Shown here piece by piece: positions 32,101-39,856 of a stretch of 64,000 bases of DNA. The stretch comes from an uncultured Methanosarcinales archaeon (GTDB lineage Archaea > Halobacteriota > Methanosarcinia > Methanotrichales > Methanotrichaceae), in the NCBI GenBank assembly GCA_903871465.1, contig CAIQHB010000016.1:1-64000 (forward strand), read 5' to 3'. The translations under genes and the position numbers were made by a program. The notes beneath the pieces were generated by a model. That model had not been told where the DNA came from and did no database searches. It saw only the letters and a program-made list of their open reading frames with translations. How positions within the stretch are numbered: position 1 is the first letter of the stretch; every line of letters starts with the position of its first letter.

Positions 32101-32652
32101 GTCATCACCGAGAAGCGTGCCGGACTGAAGAATCTGCACCTGGTCAACCTGCTGCCCGACGTCATCATTCCGGTGCAATTTTACTTGCATGGCTCGGGCG
32201 CGCTGCCGAGTTCCTACCTGCTGCGCATCCCTCCGTTGCCGCATCCGGAAGTCCAAATGCGCATTCTGCTGTCACAAACCTTGAGCAAGCGCATGCCCGC
32301 CAACAACCTACCCAAGGGTATGAAACAAGAAAAGCTAGCACCAAATGACTTGAATCGGATAAAGGGATACTGGCTGAAGCGCGAAGTTCGCAGCGATGCC
32401 TCTTGGGATCTCTTTCTCAAGGCTTACGACACTACCCGCAGCTTTAGCGTTGATGCGGGCAGCAGAGGCGTCGAGCTGCCGCTGACGATCGAGAGCAAGG
32501 GTCGAGAGAACATAGTGATCCTGTTCCAAACAGGCGATCTGAAGAAGGCCGCGGCCGGCTCACTGGCAACACTGACGCTGGTTCAAACCACCACGCTAGG
32601 CAGCATCGTGGGCGGCAGCACTTTCGTGCTCAAGTCGCCAAACCTGGGATGA
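29179..32652 (+). CDS. large BNR/Sortilin-type beta-propeller repeat protein, probable horizontal acquisition
   Basis: Repeated SRGGVWRTLDGGDTW, GVLRSLDGGNTWTNY, GVYRSIDAGANWSNF Asp-box-like motifs; locally GC-rich. Confidence 0.85.
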   Translation: MRMETEKSVTEVGASAKSSVEAKPQAPKKNPDKLRNRVALDFVAKRDDMLERAGMERESAPEMVKATTETNPGLLRLKALMEREQPMPEAGVRAPVNLGLANWTPMGPLAIPNGQTYGGARVLISGRVTAIAPHPTDANTIFIGTSRGGVWRTLDGGDTWKALGDDQPSLAIGALAISASNPNVLYAGTGEGNVQLYSTVYPLNSAPGVYLGVGVLRSLDGGNTWTNYASALLANQSFYSIAVDRNDANRAFAATSRGLCRTTDGKNWVALSGGGLPAIDKTVIACTDIVIDRNDSTGNTVYAAFWRNGIYKSTNALAASPSFVQLATGLPAGNTTSRISLAQSASSPERKYALIASSGDAFLGLYRTTNAAGTDWELCTSSGTIQLYGAFTSDVNVDPTTPDLVYVSGVELYKCRRNATTGVWSVSDIGKNIHADSHAFAFHPTLNQTIYSGNDGGFYISRNGGATWEDAPNEGLCLLQYEAIDNHGSSDAIVQGGTQDNGTQQYRNSPVFYHSADGDGGYCAISKINGNNVMHSYYDPSPERSTVGGKFGSYSDISAGINGKGLFYPPVAISPSSERMALGTTVINIDDAMGTGGWPGSGVTLPGIKGLVSAVSFASDSIIYCATTSGQVYRLDRIGTTWNVRALHAAQLPVGQWIWDVASLPGNVNTIVVAFSGFGLAQHVWRGTVPASGTATWTAVSNGLPDVPMYALALGSATQWFVGTDIGVYRSIDAGANWSNFSQGLPNTAIYDLRLRDGSNLLRAATHGRGLWELRTDLATQPTVDLFVRDHIMDTGRPPSNVPVAAAWEDPTQHISLNDNCWWWMCADIKTDAPPNWQLQPNEVNYLNFETKLTHKNAVKGNQNRVYVQVHNRGPLPANNVTVKIMTAGASAGLPDLPADFWSTWPNSAGDANWKPIGTPQTIPTLEPLRPTVLEWDWIPAPSADTHSCILIVVDSPSDPIPGSTKAIFNTNQLVITEKRAGLKNLHLVNLLPDVIIPVQFYLHGSGALPSSYLLRIPPLPHPEVQMRILLSQTLSKRMPANNLPKGMKQEKLAPNDLNRIKGYWLKREVRSDASWDLFLKAYDTTRSFSVDAGSRGVELPLTIESKGRENIVILFQTGDLKKAAAGSLATLTLVQTTTLGSIVGGSTFVLKSPNLG

Positions 32653-32667
32653 CGGATGTAGAACCCG

Positions 32668-32703
32668 GACGCACCCGCTAGTGATCGCGCTGGCGGGCGC
32701 GTC
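32668..32703 (+). terminator. GC-rich hairpin after the BNR gene
   Basis: GACGCaCCCGC-N14-GCGGGcGCGTC inverted repeat just downstream of the stop codon. Confidence 0.5.
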
Positions 32704-32811
32704 TTCCCCACATCCTCCGCTTCCGCTGGAACTGGGGCGCCTGCAATTGGAGCTTTTTTCAGATAAACCGGATTATCCAAGAAAAAGAGAGCGATCAAGA
32801 GGAGCAAATCC

Positions 32812-33153
32812 ATGATAATACCCTTAAATAAGATAATTAAACTTATTTTACTATATTTGCATACTATAAGTTTCAGTATATGGTTTGGGTGCATAGTGGT
32901 GGGATATCAAGCTTCAGAAATCATCCCTGTTACCGTGATCTGCTCCGGAATCCTGCTACTTGCTCGGAAAATCATTAAGCACGGCTGGGAATGGTTACGC
33001 TGTGTAAAAGGATGTATAACTCTCTTTAAGGCAGCAATGCTAATAATAGGTGCGTATTTTTTCCCTCCAGTGGCTTTATTGGGTGCTGCCATGATGTGCG
33101 GTTTGCTTTCAACTCACCTGCCCAAAGAGACGAAGGATAGAAGGCTCATATAA
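32812..33153 (+). CDS. small membrane protein
   Basis: ORF track; several TM segments. Confidence 0.45.
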   Translation: MIIPLNKIIKLILLYLHTISFSIWFGCIVVGYQASEIIPVTVICSGILLLARKIIKHGWEWLRCVKGCITLFKAAMLIIGAYFFPPVALLGAAMMCGLLSTHLPKETKDRRLI

Positions 33154-33184
33154 TTCGAAGAAAGCTAAATAGTGCCACCTCGTC

Positions 33185-34576
33185 TTATCGGATCATCTTT
33201 CTGGTTAAAACAACTAAAAATAGTGATAGGAACAGATACCCCATGAGGCGTTCTATCACGGCAACGTATTTCCATTCTCCAATGGGTCGCACCTCAGAGG
33301 GAGTGCTGCCGGTTAATGCTGCAGCGCTAAAATACAGATAATCAACCCACGATGCACCTCCAGCAGACACCTCGATGGGATGTGTATTTTGGGTGACTAA
33401 GGGGGCGGTATTTAAGGACAAAGGAGAGATTTCGGAAGACCCAACACTCACCACCCCATTAAATAATCCATAAAGAGATGCGAAAATAACGACACATCCC
33501 AGTACGCAAAAGACCGGGCGCCATACTTTAACTCCATACCCGCAGGTGACCCAGGCGATAATGTCAAGTAATTTTGACCACCCATACCATGATTTCTTGC
33601 TCTGGGCTATCCTTCTATACTGGTAATAACAAGCATCCGCATCTTCAAAATAGTCAAGATTTTTAAAATTCTTTGCTAGTGTAAGATATGCGGCACCCTG
33701 ATAATTCAAATGGTTGTTGACAGTCTCCCAACGGATATATGCACGCTCATATTTTGCTCGATTGAGATCCAATTTTTGATCAAATCGCGTCTCAAAAAAT
33801 GTGACGTCCTTTCTGAAGGTGGCTCGCTCGAATTTTGCGTCCCCATTGAAGACTGTTCCATCGAACCTGGCGTCCCTTCTGAAAGTCGTTCTGTCGAATT
33901 TTGCGTCCCCGCTGAAAGTCGCTCTATCGAACCTTGCGTCCTCATTGAAAGTCGTTCTGTCGAACCCGGCGTACCTGCTGAAAGTAGCATAGCGGAACTC
34001 GGTACCCTTGCCGAAAGTCGCTCTGTCAAAAGAGGCGTCCTTGCCGAAAGTCGCTCTGTCAAACCAGGCGATCTTGCCGAAAGTCACTCTGCCAAAGCCG
34101 GCATTCTCGCTGAAAGTCGTCCCGTAGAACTCGGCCTTCCCCATGAAAGTCGCTCCGACGAACCAGGCATCTTTGCCGAATGTCGCTCTATTGAACCCGG
34201 CATCTCCCCGGAAAGTCGCTCCGATGAACCAGGCATTCTCGCTGAAGGTCGTTCCGTGGAACTCAGCCTTCCCGATGATTGTTGCTCCGACAAACAGGGC
34301 ATCCCTGGCGAAGGTCGAATTGTTGAAGTTTATCGCTCCCTGGATTGTGGAATTAGCGATGTCGATGGAAGAGTCCACCGTCTTTACGTCCTCGCTTAAA
34401 CCGCATTGTTTCTGAAATTCGGTTCGCTCCACACGTCGAGTCGGAAGTTCCAGTTTGCTGAGGTCAAGATCGCCTTCGATGACCGCATTTCTCAATCGAA
34501 CCTTTTTTCCATCCAGGATTCTCTGGAGAACCCAATCCGCAGAAATTGTGTTTTTAGGGCGATTCTCATCGGTCAA
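33185..34576 (-). CDS. pentapeptide-repeat protein with C-terminal two-TM ion-channel-like domain
   Basis: About 20 F-x-x-A/T-T-F-x-x-D/A repeats; C-terminal YFSAAALTGSTPSEVRPIGEWKYVAVIERLMGYLFLSLFLVVLTRKMIR. Confidence 0.85.
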   Translation of the reverse strand: MTDENRPKNTISADWVLQRILDGKKVRLRNAVIEGDLDLSKLELPTRRVERTEFQKQCGLSEDVKTVDSSIDIANSTIQGAINFNNSTFARDALFVGATIIGKAEFHGTTFSENAWFIGATFRGDAGFNRATFGKDAWFVGATFMGKAEFYGTTFSENAGFGRVTFGKIAWFDRATFGKDASFDRATFGKGTEFRYATFSRYAGFDRTTFNEDARFDRATFSGDAKFDRTTFRRDARFDGTVFNGDAKFERATFRKDVTFFETRFDQKLDLNRAKYERAYIRWETVNNHLNYQGAAYLTLAKNFKNLDYFEDADACYYQYRRIAQSKKSWYGWSKLLDIIAWVTCGYGVKVWRPVFCVLGCVVIFASLYGLFNGVVSVGSSEISPLSLNTAPLVTQNTHPIEVSAGGASWVDYLYFSAAALTGSTPSEVRPIGEWKYVAVIERLMGYLFLSLFLVVLTRKMIR

Positions 34577-34582
34577 TTTATC

Positions 34583-34687
34583 TCACTTCCAGAACCGCCA
34601 CCAGCTCTTGGCCCTGGCCGCTTCCTGCGATAGTGGTAGGTTTGGCAGGATAACGCTTTGGGTAAGCGCCACGTGCTCTCTGATCAT
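34583..34687 (-). CDS. 34-aa Trp-tailed small protein (not in ORF track)
   Basis: MIREHVALTQSVILPNLPLSQEAARAKSWWRFWK*; ATGA overlap with upstream ORF. Confidence 0.5.
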   Translation of the reverse strand: MIREHVALTQSVILPNLPLSQEAARAKSWWRFWK

Positions 34688-34896
34688 TTCCAGATCTGCC
34701 ACCAACGTTTAGTCCTCAGGAAATTGGGGTTGGCCGCATACAATAACAGGAGTATGCCAACTACTAGCAAGATCACACTAAGGACGTTGATGCTATGCGT
34801 ATTTATCATTGTGACTAGCTGTCCTAACTGTAACCATATAAGCCAACCGCCGACGATTGCTAATATAGCCCTAACGATCAAGTTCATAAAGATCAT
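34684..34896 (-). CDS. 70-aa two-TM protein ending RTKRWWQIWK
   Basis: ORF track; AAGGAAGGAGTAAAATG start context (Shine-Dalgarno-like). Confidence 0.6.
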   Translation of the reverse strand: MIFMNLIVRAILAIVGGWLIWLQLGQLVTMINTHSINVLSVILLVVGILLLLYAANPNFLRTKRWWQIWK

Positions 34897-34967
34897 TTTA
34901 CTCCTTCCTTAACTCGCTTTAATATTGGATGATCTTAACGAAAAGGTTTTGGATACGTAGGCGGTTA

Positions 34968-35042
34968 TTTCCAGAACTGCCACCAGCTCTTGGCCCTGGC
35001 CCCTTCCTGCGATAGTGGTAGGTATGGCCGGATAATGCTTTG
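34968..35042 (-). repeat. second copy of the Trp-tail sequence (QSIIRPYLPLSQEGARAKSWWQFWK*), frameshifted
   Basis: Strongly matches 34586-34660 (ccagaac[c/t]gccaccagctcttggccctggcc). Confidence 0.7.
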
Positions 35043-35096
35043 GTGAGCTGGGCTACATGGCCGCGAAGGAAGCCAATATTCATGCTCTCCAGCCCC

Positions 35097-35176
35097 TCAT
35101 CTATCCTGAACTCCTTCCACGATCTTGATCTCCTCTTCAGTCAGCCCCAAAGCTCGTAGACCAGGTCGTCAATCTG
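35097..35176 (-). pseudogene. C-terminal remnant of N6-adenine DNA methyltransferase/Eco57I-like gene
   Basis: QIDDLVYELWG / LTEEEIKIVEGVQDR* in two frames separated by an apparent 1-nt deletion; matches the ID.LVYELYGLTEEEI.IVEG tail of N6 methylases. Confidence 0.6.
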
Positions 35177-35362
35177 ATAACTTTGTATTGAGCATCTGAT
35201 TCAAGTAATAATGTTTTGCTTTCTTCGAAATGAGGGACTGAGATAGATTCAACCAGTATCGTGCTGGATCCGATACAGGTTTCATCATTGGCTGTAATAC
35301 CTTTGTAATTAGTGCGTGCTCAAGTTGGCTGTTGCTCAATATTATTATATAAAAAGCAAAAT

Positions 35363-35501
35363 CTTTTTCCTTGCCCGAAGCCACCCACAAATAGCGAAAA
35401 TATCTCGACCTATAATACATGACCCGAGAACATTTATTGAAGGGATAAAATGACCCAATTAATATCACAAATTTGCCAGTAAAATTATGCTCCGGTTGGG
35501 G
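35363..35501. repeat. att-like direct repeat copy B (tRNA-Glu 3' end plus integrase remnant)
   Basis: ccagtaaaattatgctccggttggg identical to 42707-42731; flanking about 115 bp imperfectly conserved. Confidence 0.8.
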
Positions 35502-35842
35502 AATTTAGCATAGATTTACGAGTAACCCAAGCTCCCGGATTTAGTAGGCGCATCAAACAGATTATCTCGATGCAATTGCCTCCATTTCAAAAAATGGCCT
35601 CAAATATGTACGTTCATGACCAGTTTGCAAGGCGATATGTGCCCACAAAAATATTATAGCACTACGAAACCCTAAAAACATAAGTTTCACGTTAAAAAAT
35701 GCTGAAAATAGAGCTTATACATGAAGCTTTGAAGCAGATATGATAAATTCTGATGAAAAATTATTAAGGCACTCATCCCGTGCGCTCACTCTTCGTAGAG
35801 CTTAGGTAGTAAGCAGTAATCTATAGTTTTAATCTCACGAAT

Positions 35843-36020
35843 CTATTGTGCGCTATTGTGAGCAATAGGCTTTATTCTCCCCATAATCGAGATAATATGA
35901 GAAAAGCAAATAGCCAAAGACCAATCCAGATTCCTTACGCAGAAGGTCATTGTTTGTCGCCATAGGTTTCGCCAAGAAGAGGTTAAACACCGGTGCGCTA
36001 TTATACTATCTATTAAAGCA
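35843..36020 (-). pseudogene. partial decayed duplicate of the 36039-36701 gene
   Basis: FALIDSIIAHRCLTSSW vs FVLMDSIITHRYLTPSS; shared ...attatactatc[t/c]attaaa. Confidence 0.5.
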
Positions 36021-36038
36021 AAGACAGTATATTTGCTT

Positions 36039-36701
36039 CTAGCTTGAATTCTCGGTTTCCCTTTTAATTTCATCATCCAACTCGTTGAATCTGCTATCAA
36101 TTTTTTGGAATAGGATTTCTTTTTTTTCTTCAAAGCAGTCAAGCAATTCTTCCCCTTTTTCACTTGATTCAAAACTGCAGTGTGGTGTATTCCCCTTTTC
36201 CTTAAAATACGCCTCTTTTGCACTAATATAAGCATCCAATGCAGCTTTAAATTCAGAAGAAGGGGTTAAATAGCGATGCGTTATTATACTATCCATTAAA
36301 ACAAACATTGGATTATTTTCACTCACATCTCTCCGATAATAGTGATCTGGCATATCAAAGGCCGTGTGATCTTCTGCAAAACTATGTACTCCAATATAGC
36401 AAGGTGCAATTAATTTCTCCATCTCGTCCACCAAATAAGAAATTTTTGCTTGTTTCCTTGTAATGTCAATTTGCTCACTCAACTTTCCTAGGGATATAAA
36501 TGTGGCGATCGCCAGCGCGAGTGTTCCAATGGCTGTAAGGGAATCAGGGTAGCCGATTCCTATTGTGATGAGGGTTGAATAAAAATTTTCTAATATAATA
36601 GGTATTATTATAATTAACACGATTAAAAATGTTATAAGATGCTCTAGTGAACTATGCACCAGGGGAGTGTACAAATTCTGTATTAGGCCGAAAACATCCA
36701 T
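36039..36701 (-). CDS. membrane-anchored cargo protein of unknown function
   Basis: ORF track; two N-terminal TM segments then soluble helical domain. Confidence 0.6.
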   Translation of the reverse strand: MDVFGLIQNLYTPLVHSSLEHLITFLIVLIIIIPIILENFYSTLITIGIGYPDSLTAIGTLALAIATFISLGKLSEQIDITRKQAKISYLVDEMEKLIAPCYIGVHSFAEDHTAFDMPDHYYRRDVSENNPMFVLMDSIITHRYLTPSSEFKAALDAYISAKEAYFKEKGNTPHCSFESSEKGEELLDCFEEKKEILFQKIDSRFNELDDEIKRETENSS

Positions 36702-36785
36702 CTTACCTATTCTCCAGAATATGCCTATTAGCTCTTAGCCATTAACATATTCTAAACTGGCTGCAATGAAATGATTAGAAGTTTA

Positions 36786-36983
36786 TCAAGTTTGCGCGTC
36801 CCTGCTCAGGCCAAGGATAGGATCTAAGTCTGCATATCGCATCCCAATGGGTCGCTTCAGATCGCATCGCTCCATCTTTCCGCCGTTGTTGGTGAGTATC
36901 CGAAGGATACGATCACGAGGAAACCGTGAAACGCTTGTCGCTCCAAGACGTCCCCTTTTATAAATTGCCACATTTAGATTCAA
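36786..36983 (-). pseudogene. small winged-helix-like regulator, C-terminus apparently frameshifted
   Basis: RFPRDRILRILTNNGGKMERCDLKRPIGMRYADLDPIL; continuation GTRKLDKLLII in another frame. Confidence 0.45.
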
Positions 36984-37858
36984 TGTGCAATATCATAATT
37001 CTCAAAATTTGCATTGAATATCAACGAGACAATAGCTACTAATTCGCCGTCATCAATTCGCTCTAATTCCATCAACCTGTAAAGATCGCGACCAACACCT
37101 GCAACTTGAACGTTTTCAGAATGCCAGAGATCATATAACGAACTTACCGGAATCCCGGGCATACTGTCGAAAGATAAATCTCTCCCCCGAAAGAGCAATC
37201 CTAATTCAACCGCCTCCGAGAGTAGCGATTCTCTCTTTGCAATTGAATATTCTTGAGGATTATTTATACATCTTCGTTTCATTTCAATTATTTTGTCTTG
37301 GTCTGCATATAAACTCAATATGCACATTTGTCTGAACGAAAATCTTTGAGCAAATTTTATTAACAAATTAGCTTGCGCCTTATCGATGATCGAATCGAAA
37401 AAGATATTTGCTAAAAGGTTTCCTACAAAAGGCAATTTGTTTTCTTCGTGCTCTCTCTGTACTGCCAATAAAATTCCTTCGAACACCTCATTAGCAGGAG
37501 GCCGTTCTATGATAGGTATTTCAGCACATGCAGGATGTCCTGTTGATAGCGATTCGAAAAAGCCATCGTCTCTAAGCATCTCTCCTGCAGCTAATTTTTT
37601 CAGAATTTTATCTACAGCGTAAATTGTGACTCCACCGATTCTTATTTTCTCTCGTTCACTAAGTAATCGCTCTGCAATATCGGTTCCGACCTCAATTATC
37701 CCTCTCTGGAGCATATAGGCACTTCCACCCCCCATGGCCGCTCCTATAGGTCCACCGAGCAGAAATCCAATTCCTGCGCCCACAGCTGATCCAGTAATTT
37801 TTGAACCCGCATCAACTAGACTTTTTATACCGTTAACTTCTCCTTCATTTAGACACAT
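36980..37858 (-). CDS. cargo protein with N-terminal glycine-zipper hydrophobic segment
   Basis: ORF track; ITGSAVGAGIGFLLGGPIGAAMGGGSAYMLQRG. Confidence 0.6.
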   Translation of the reverse strand: MCLNEGEVNGIKSLVDAGSKITGSAVGAGIGFLLGGPIGAAMGGGSAYMLQRGIIEVGTDIAERLLSEREKIRIGGVTIYAVDKILKKLAAGEMLRDDGFFESLSTGHPACAEIPIIERPPANEVFEGILLAVQREHEENKLPFVGNLLANIFFDSIIDKAQANLLIKFAQRFSFRQMCILSLYADQDKIIEMKRRCINNPQEYSIAKRESLLSEAVELGLLFRGRDLSFDSMPGIPVSSLYDLWHSENVQVAGVGRDLYRLMELERIDDGELVAIVSLIFNANFENYDIAH

Positions 37859-37943
37859 TTTATCCCTCTCCCTGAATCGTCAACAGCTATTGGCCTTGGC
37901 ATACTGTTTCCCCCTTGCCGCCAGGTAATATCGTCACCTCATC

Positions 37944-38560
37944 TTATCGAATCATCTTTTTGGTCAAAACAACCACGAATAATGCCGTTCGGCAGGTTCT
38001 TTCAATAGTATCATGCGCGTTACAGCTTGTTTTGCCGCATTTCGCGCAAGAAAATTTTCTGCCTTTTTGAAGTCAACATGGATATCGAGTTGCTTTCCTT
38101 GAGCACCAAAGTCTATTGTTGTGATGTACCAAGGATATTCAATACTATTTTAATAGGGCATCCATGGGATCGGCACTGCTAATTTTCTAGCGCGAGTTGA
38201 TATAGAGACTTAACTAGCCTACCCACAGAGAATAGCGAAGAGCCAAAAATAACGGGTTCTCTAAATAAGTTGTTGTCGAAATTTATCTCTGCGTCAAACT
38301 TCGTGTCAGTGATTTTTATCGAAGAGGATACAACCTTGGATTCTATGGGAAATTTCGAATTGTTATCAGGTATTCCCTTCTAACAACGTGTTCTGCAGGT
38401 AAGTCTAATTTGCTAAAATCCAGTTCGCCCGTTATTCTGAGATTTTCTTATTCAAAAGGCTCACTTTTTTGGATCTTGTCCAATATCTTGCTGGCTGGAT
38501 CTTCCGTCTGGAGAAGGATCTCGCAGGGATTGTTGTCCTCGATATAGCCACCTACCTCAA
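37944..38560 (-). pseudogene. decayed second copy of pentapeptide-channel gene, interrupted by ISL3 fragment
   Basis: N-term ILDKIQKSEPFE*ENLRITGELDFSKLDLPAEHVV, repeat part IKITDTKFDAEINFDNNLFREPVIFGSSLF, C-term ALFVVVLTKKMIR*, with stops. Confidence 0.7.
37987..38165 (-). mobile_element. ISL3-family transposase N-terminal fragment (frameshifted)
   Basis: IEYPWYITTIDFGAQGKQLDIHVDFKK then shifted frame KFSCAKCGKTSCNAHDTIERTCRT. Confidence 0.65.
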
Positions 38561-38633
38561 GCAGGAGAAAAATATCTTGTCAAATTGAGCATGACCGAGA
38601 ACCTGATCAAAGAATCAAACTGCGTGCTGCCAC

Positions 38634-38913
38634 CCCCACCCCTAAAGGATGGGGTATGCTTCGGGCCGCACGCCGCCGTTTCCTAGAATCCAGAAATCAT
38701 TGAGTCCTCGTTGCTCAGATCCCCTTTCTCCAGGATTGAGATTTGCTTTGGCATTCCTTTGACTTTGAGTTATCGCATCCTGGTCATAGGTAGTGGCACC
38801 ACATGTGGATAATGTGCAAAAACCTCAGTTTTGAAGTAAGCAATGTTTCATTGATTTGATAGAGCCCGAAAACTGTGCGATGGTTCACTTCATCCCCAAC
38901 CTAAAGGTAGGGG
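38634..38913 (-). mobile_element. IS200/IS605(IS1341)-like mini-element remnant bounded by two hairpins
   Basis: CCCCATCC-TTTAG-GGGTGGGG (38634-38654) and CCCCTACC-TTTA-GGTTGGGG (38894-38913), typical ACCTAAAGGT-type IS605 ends; no intact TnpB. Confidence 0.5.
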
Positions 38914-38945
38914 TATCTGTGGCCCTCCGCGCACCCGATGTAATA

Positions 38946-39632
38946 TCAGAAAGGTGTCACTCGGGGTGTTTTGAAGGGTGTGAACTTCACGAAATATAAG
39001 GTAAGAATGACTTCAACAGTGACACACATTATTTTTATATAAATTTCCTGCCCCCCAAAAAGACAATCACAGAAAAACAGCATGCCACATGTCAGAATGA
39101 GCATGATGGCCAGCGATACCTCAGCAAGGCAGAACATAGCAAGATGCGCGATCAAGTGCACAAGAAAGGGCCGGACTATCGACCAGACCTCTTGGCGAAT
39201 GGGAGTGCATATCACGATCGTGTGTGGGTACTTTGCAGTTCTGCACCGATTCCCTGGCTTGGTTCTTTTGATAAGGATATGTAGGCCATTGCCACGTTGG
39301 GACTGCTCTGTATAGGAATTGAATCGTTTGACTATTTCCAACGCCCACTGCTCAATTACTCCGTCTTTAATGCAGTCATCCAAGTCTATGAAGACTATGC
39401 CGTTCTCCTCACAGAGAATGAAGCAAATCCCGTCATAGCCTTCACGGTCTTGGTATGCAGCCAAAGCAGCATTGAATGTGGACCATGTTAACCGATCGGT
39501 CGAGCTTGCCCTCTGGCCTGTTGTGGGGGAATAGGGAACCGTTGTTATTTCTCCGTCCACATCCTCAAGCTTATAGACGCACCACTGAGGAAGATCCTTC
39601 GGCCCTAAAGGGATGGCATCAAAGTCTAGCAT
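38946..39632 (-). pseudogene. truncated PrimPol-type (NrS-1-like bifunctional primase/polymerase) replication protein
   Basis: PQWCVYKLEDVDGEITTVPYSPTTGQRASSTDRLTWSTFNAALAAY...GICFILCEENGIVFIDLDDCI...RGNGLHILIK; homology lost after residue ~125. Confidence 0.7.
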
Positions 39633-39856
39633 CCCTTCATATCCTCCCGAATCAGCCTGAACCTATAATCATTATCCGTTCTCAGAACGCCAACCTGCTG
39701 GCATATTGCCTCTTCAAGCCTAGTGGCCAGCCCAAGGGGCAGGATCACGGATATCTTGCCAATTCGTGCAAGGCAGTGGTCATCATACTTCTTGACTTCA
39801 ATGGCTTGGCCCAAGAGCTCATCCCAGGGTCGCATTTGGTAGGGCTGGCCATCCAT
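39626..39856 (-). CDS. small conserved protein of integrated elements, overlaps PrimPol start
   Basis: YQMRPWDELLGQAIEVKKYDDHCLARIGKISVILPLGLATRLEEAICQQVGVLRTDNDYRFRLI. Confidence 0.65.
   Translation of the reverse strand: MDGQPYQMRPWDELLGQAIEVKKYDDHCLARIGKISVILPLGLATRLEEAICQQVGVLRTDNDYRFRLIREDMKGC

Noticed and set aside
31117-32256. 379-aa minus-strand ORF opposite the BNR gene
   Set aside because: GC-rich antisense frame of a clear coding sequence; no recognisable domain.
33710-34399. 229-aa plus-strand ORF full of ESRSVEPGV repeats
   Set aside because: Antisense shadow of the pentapeptide-repeat gene on the minus strand; periodicity is inherited from it.
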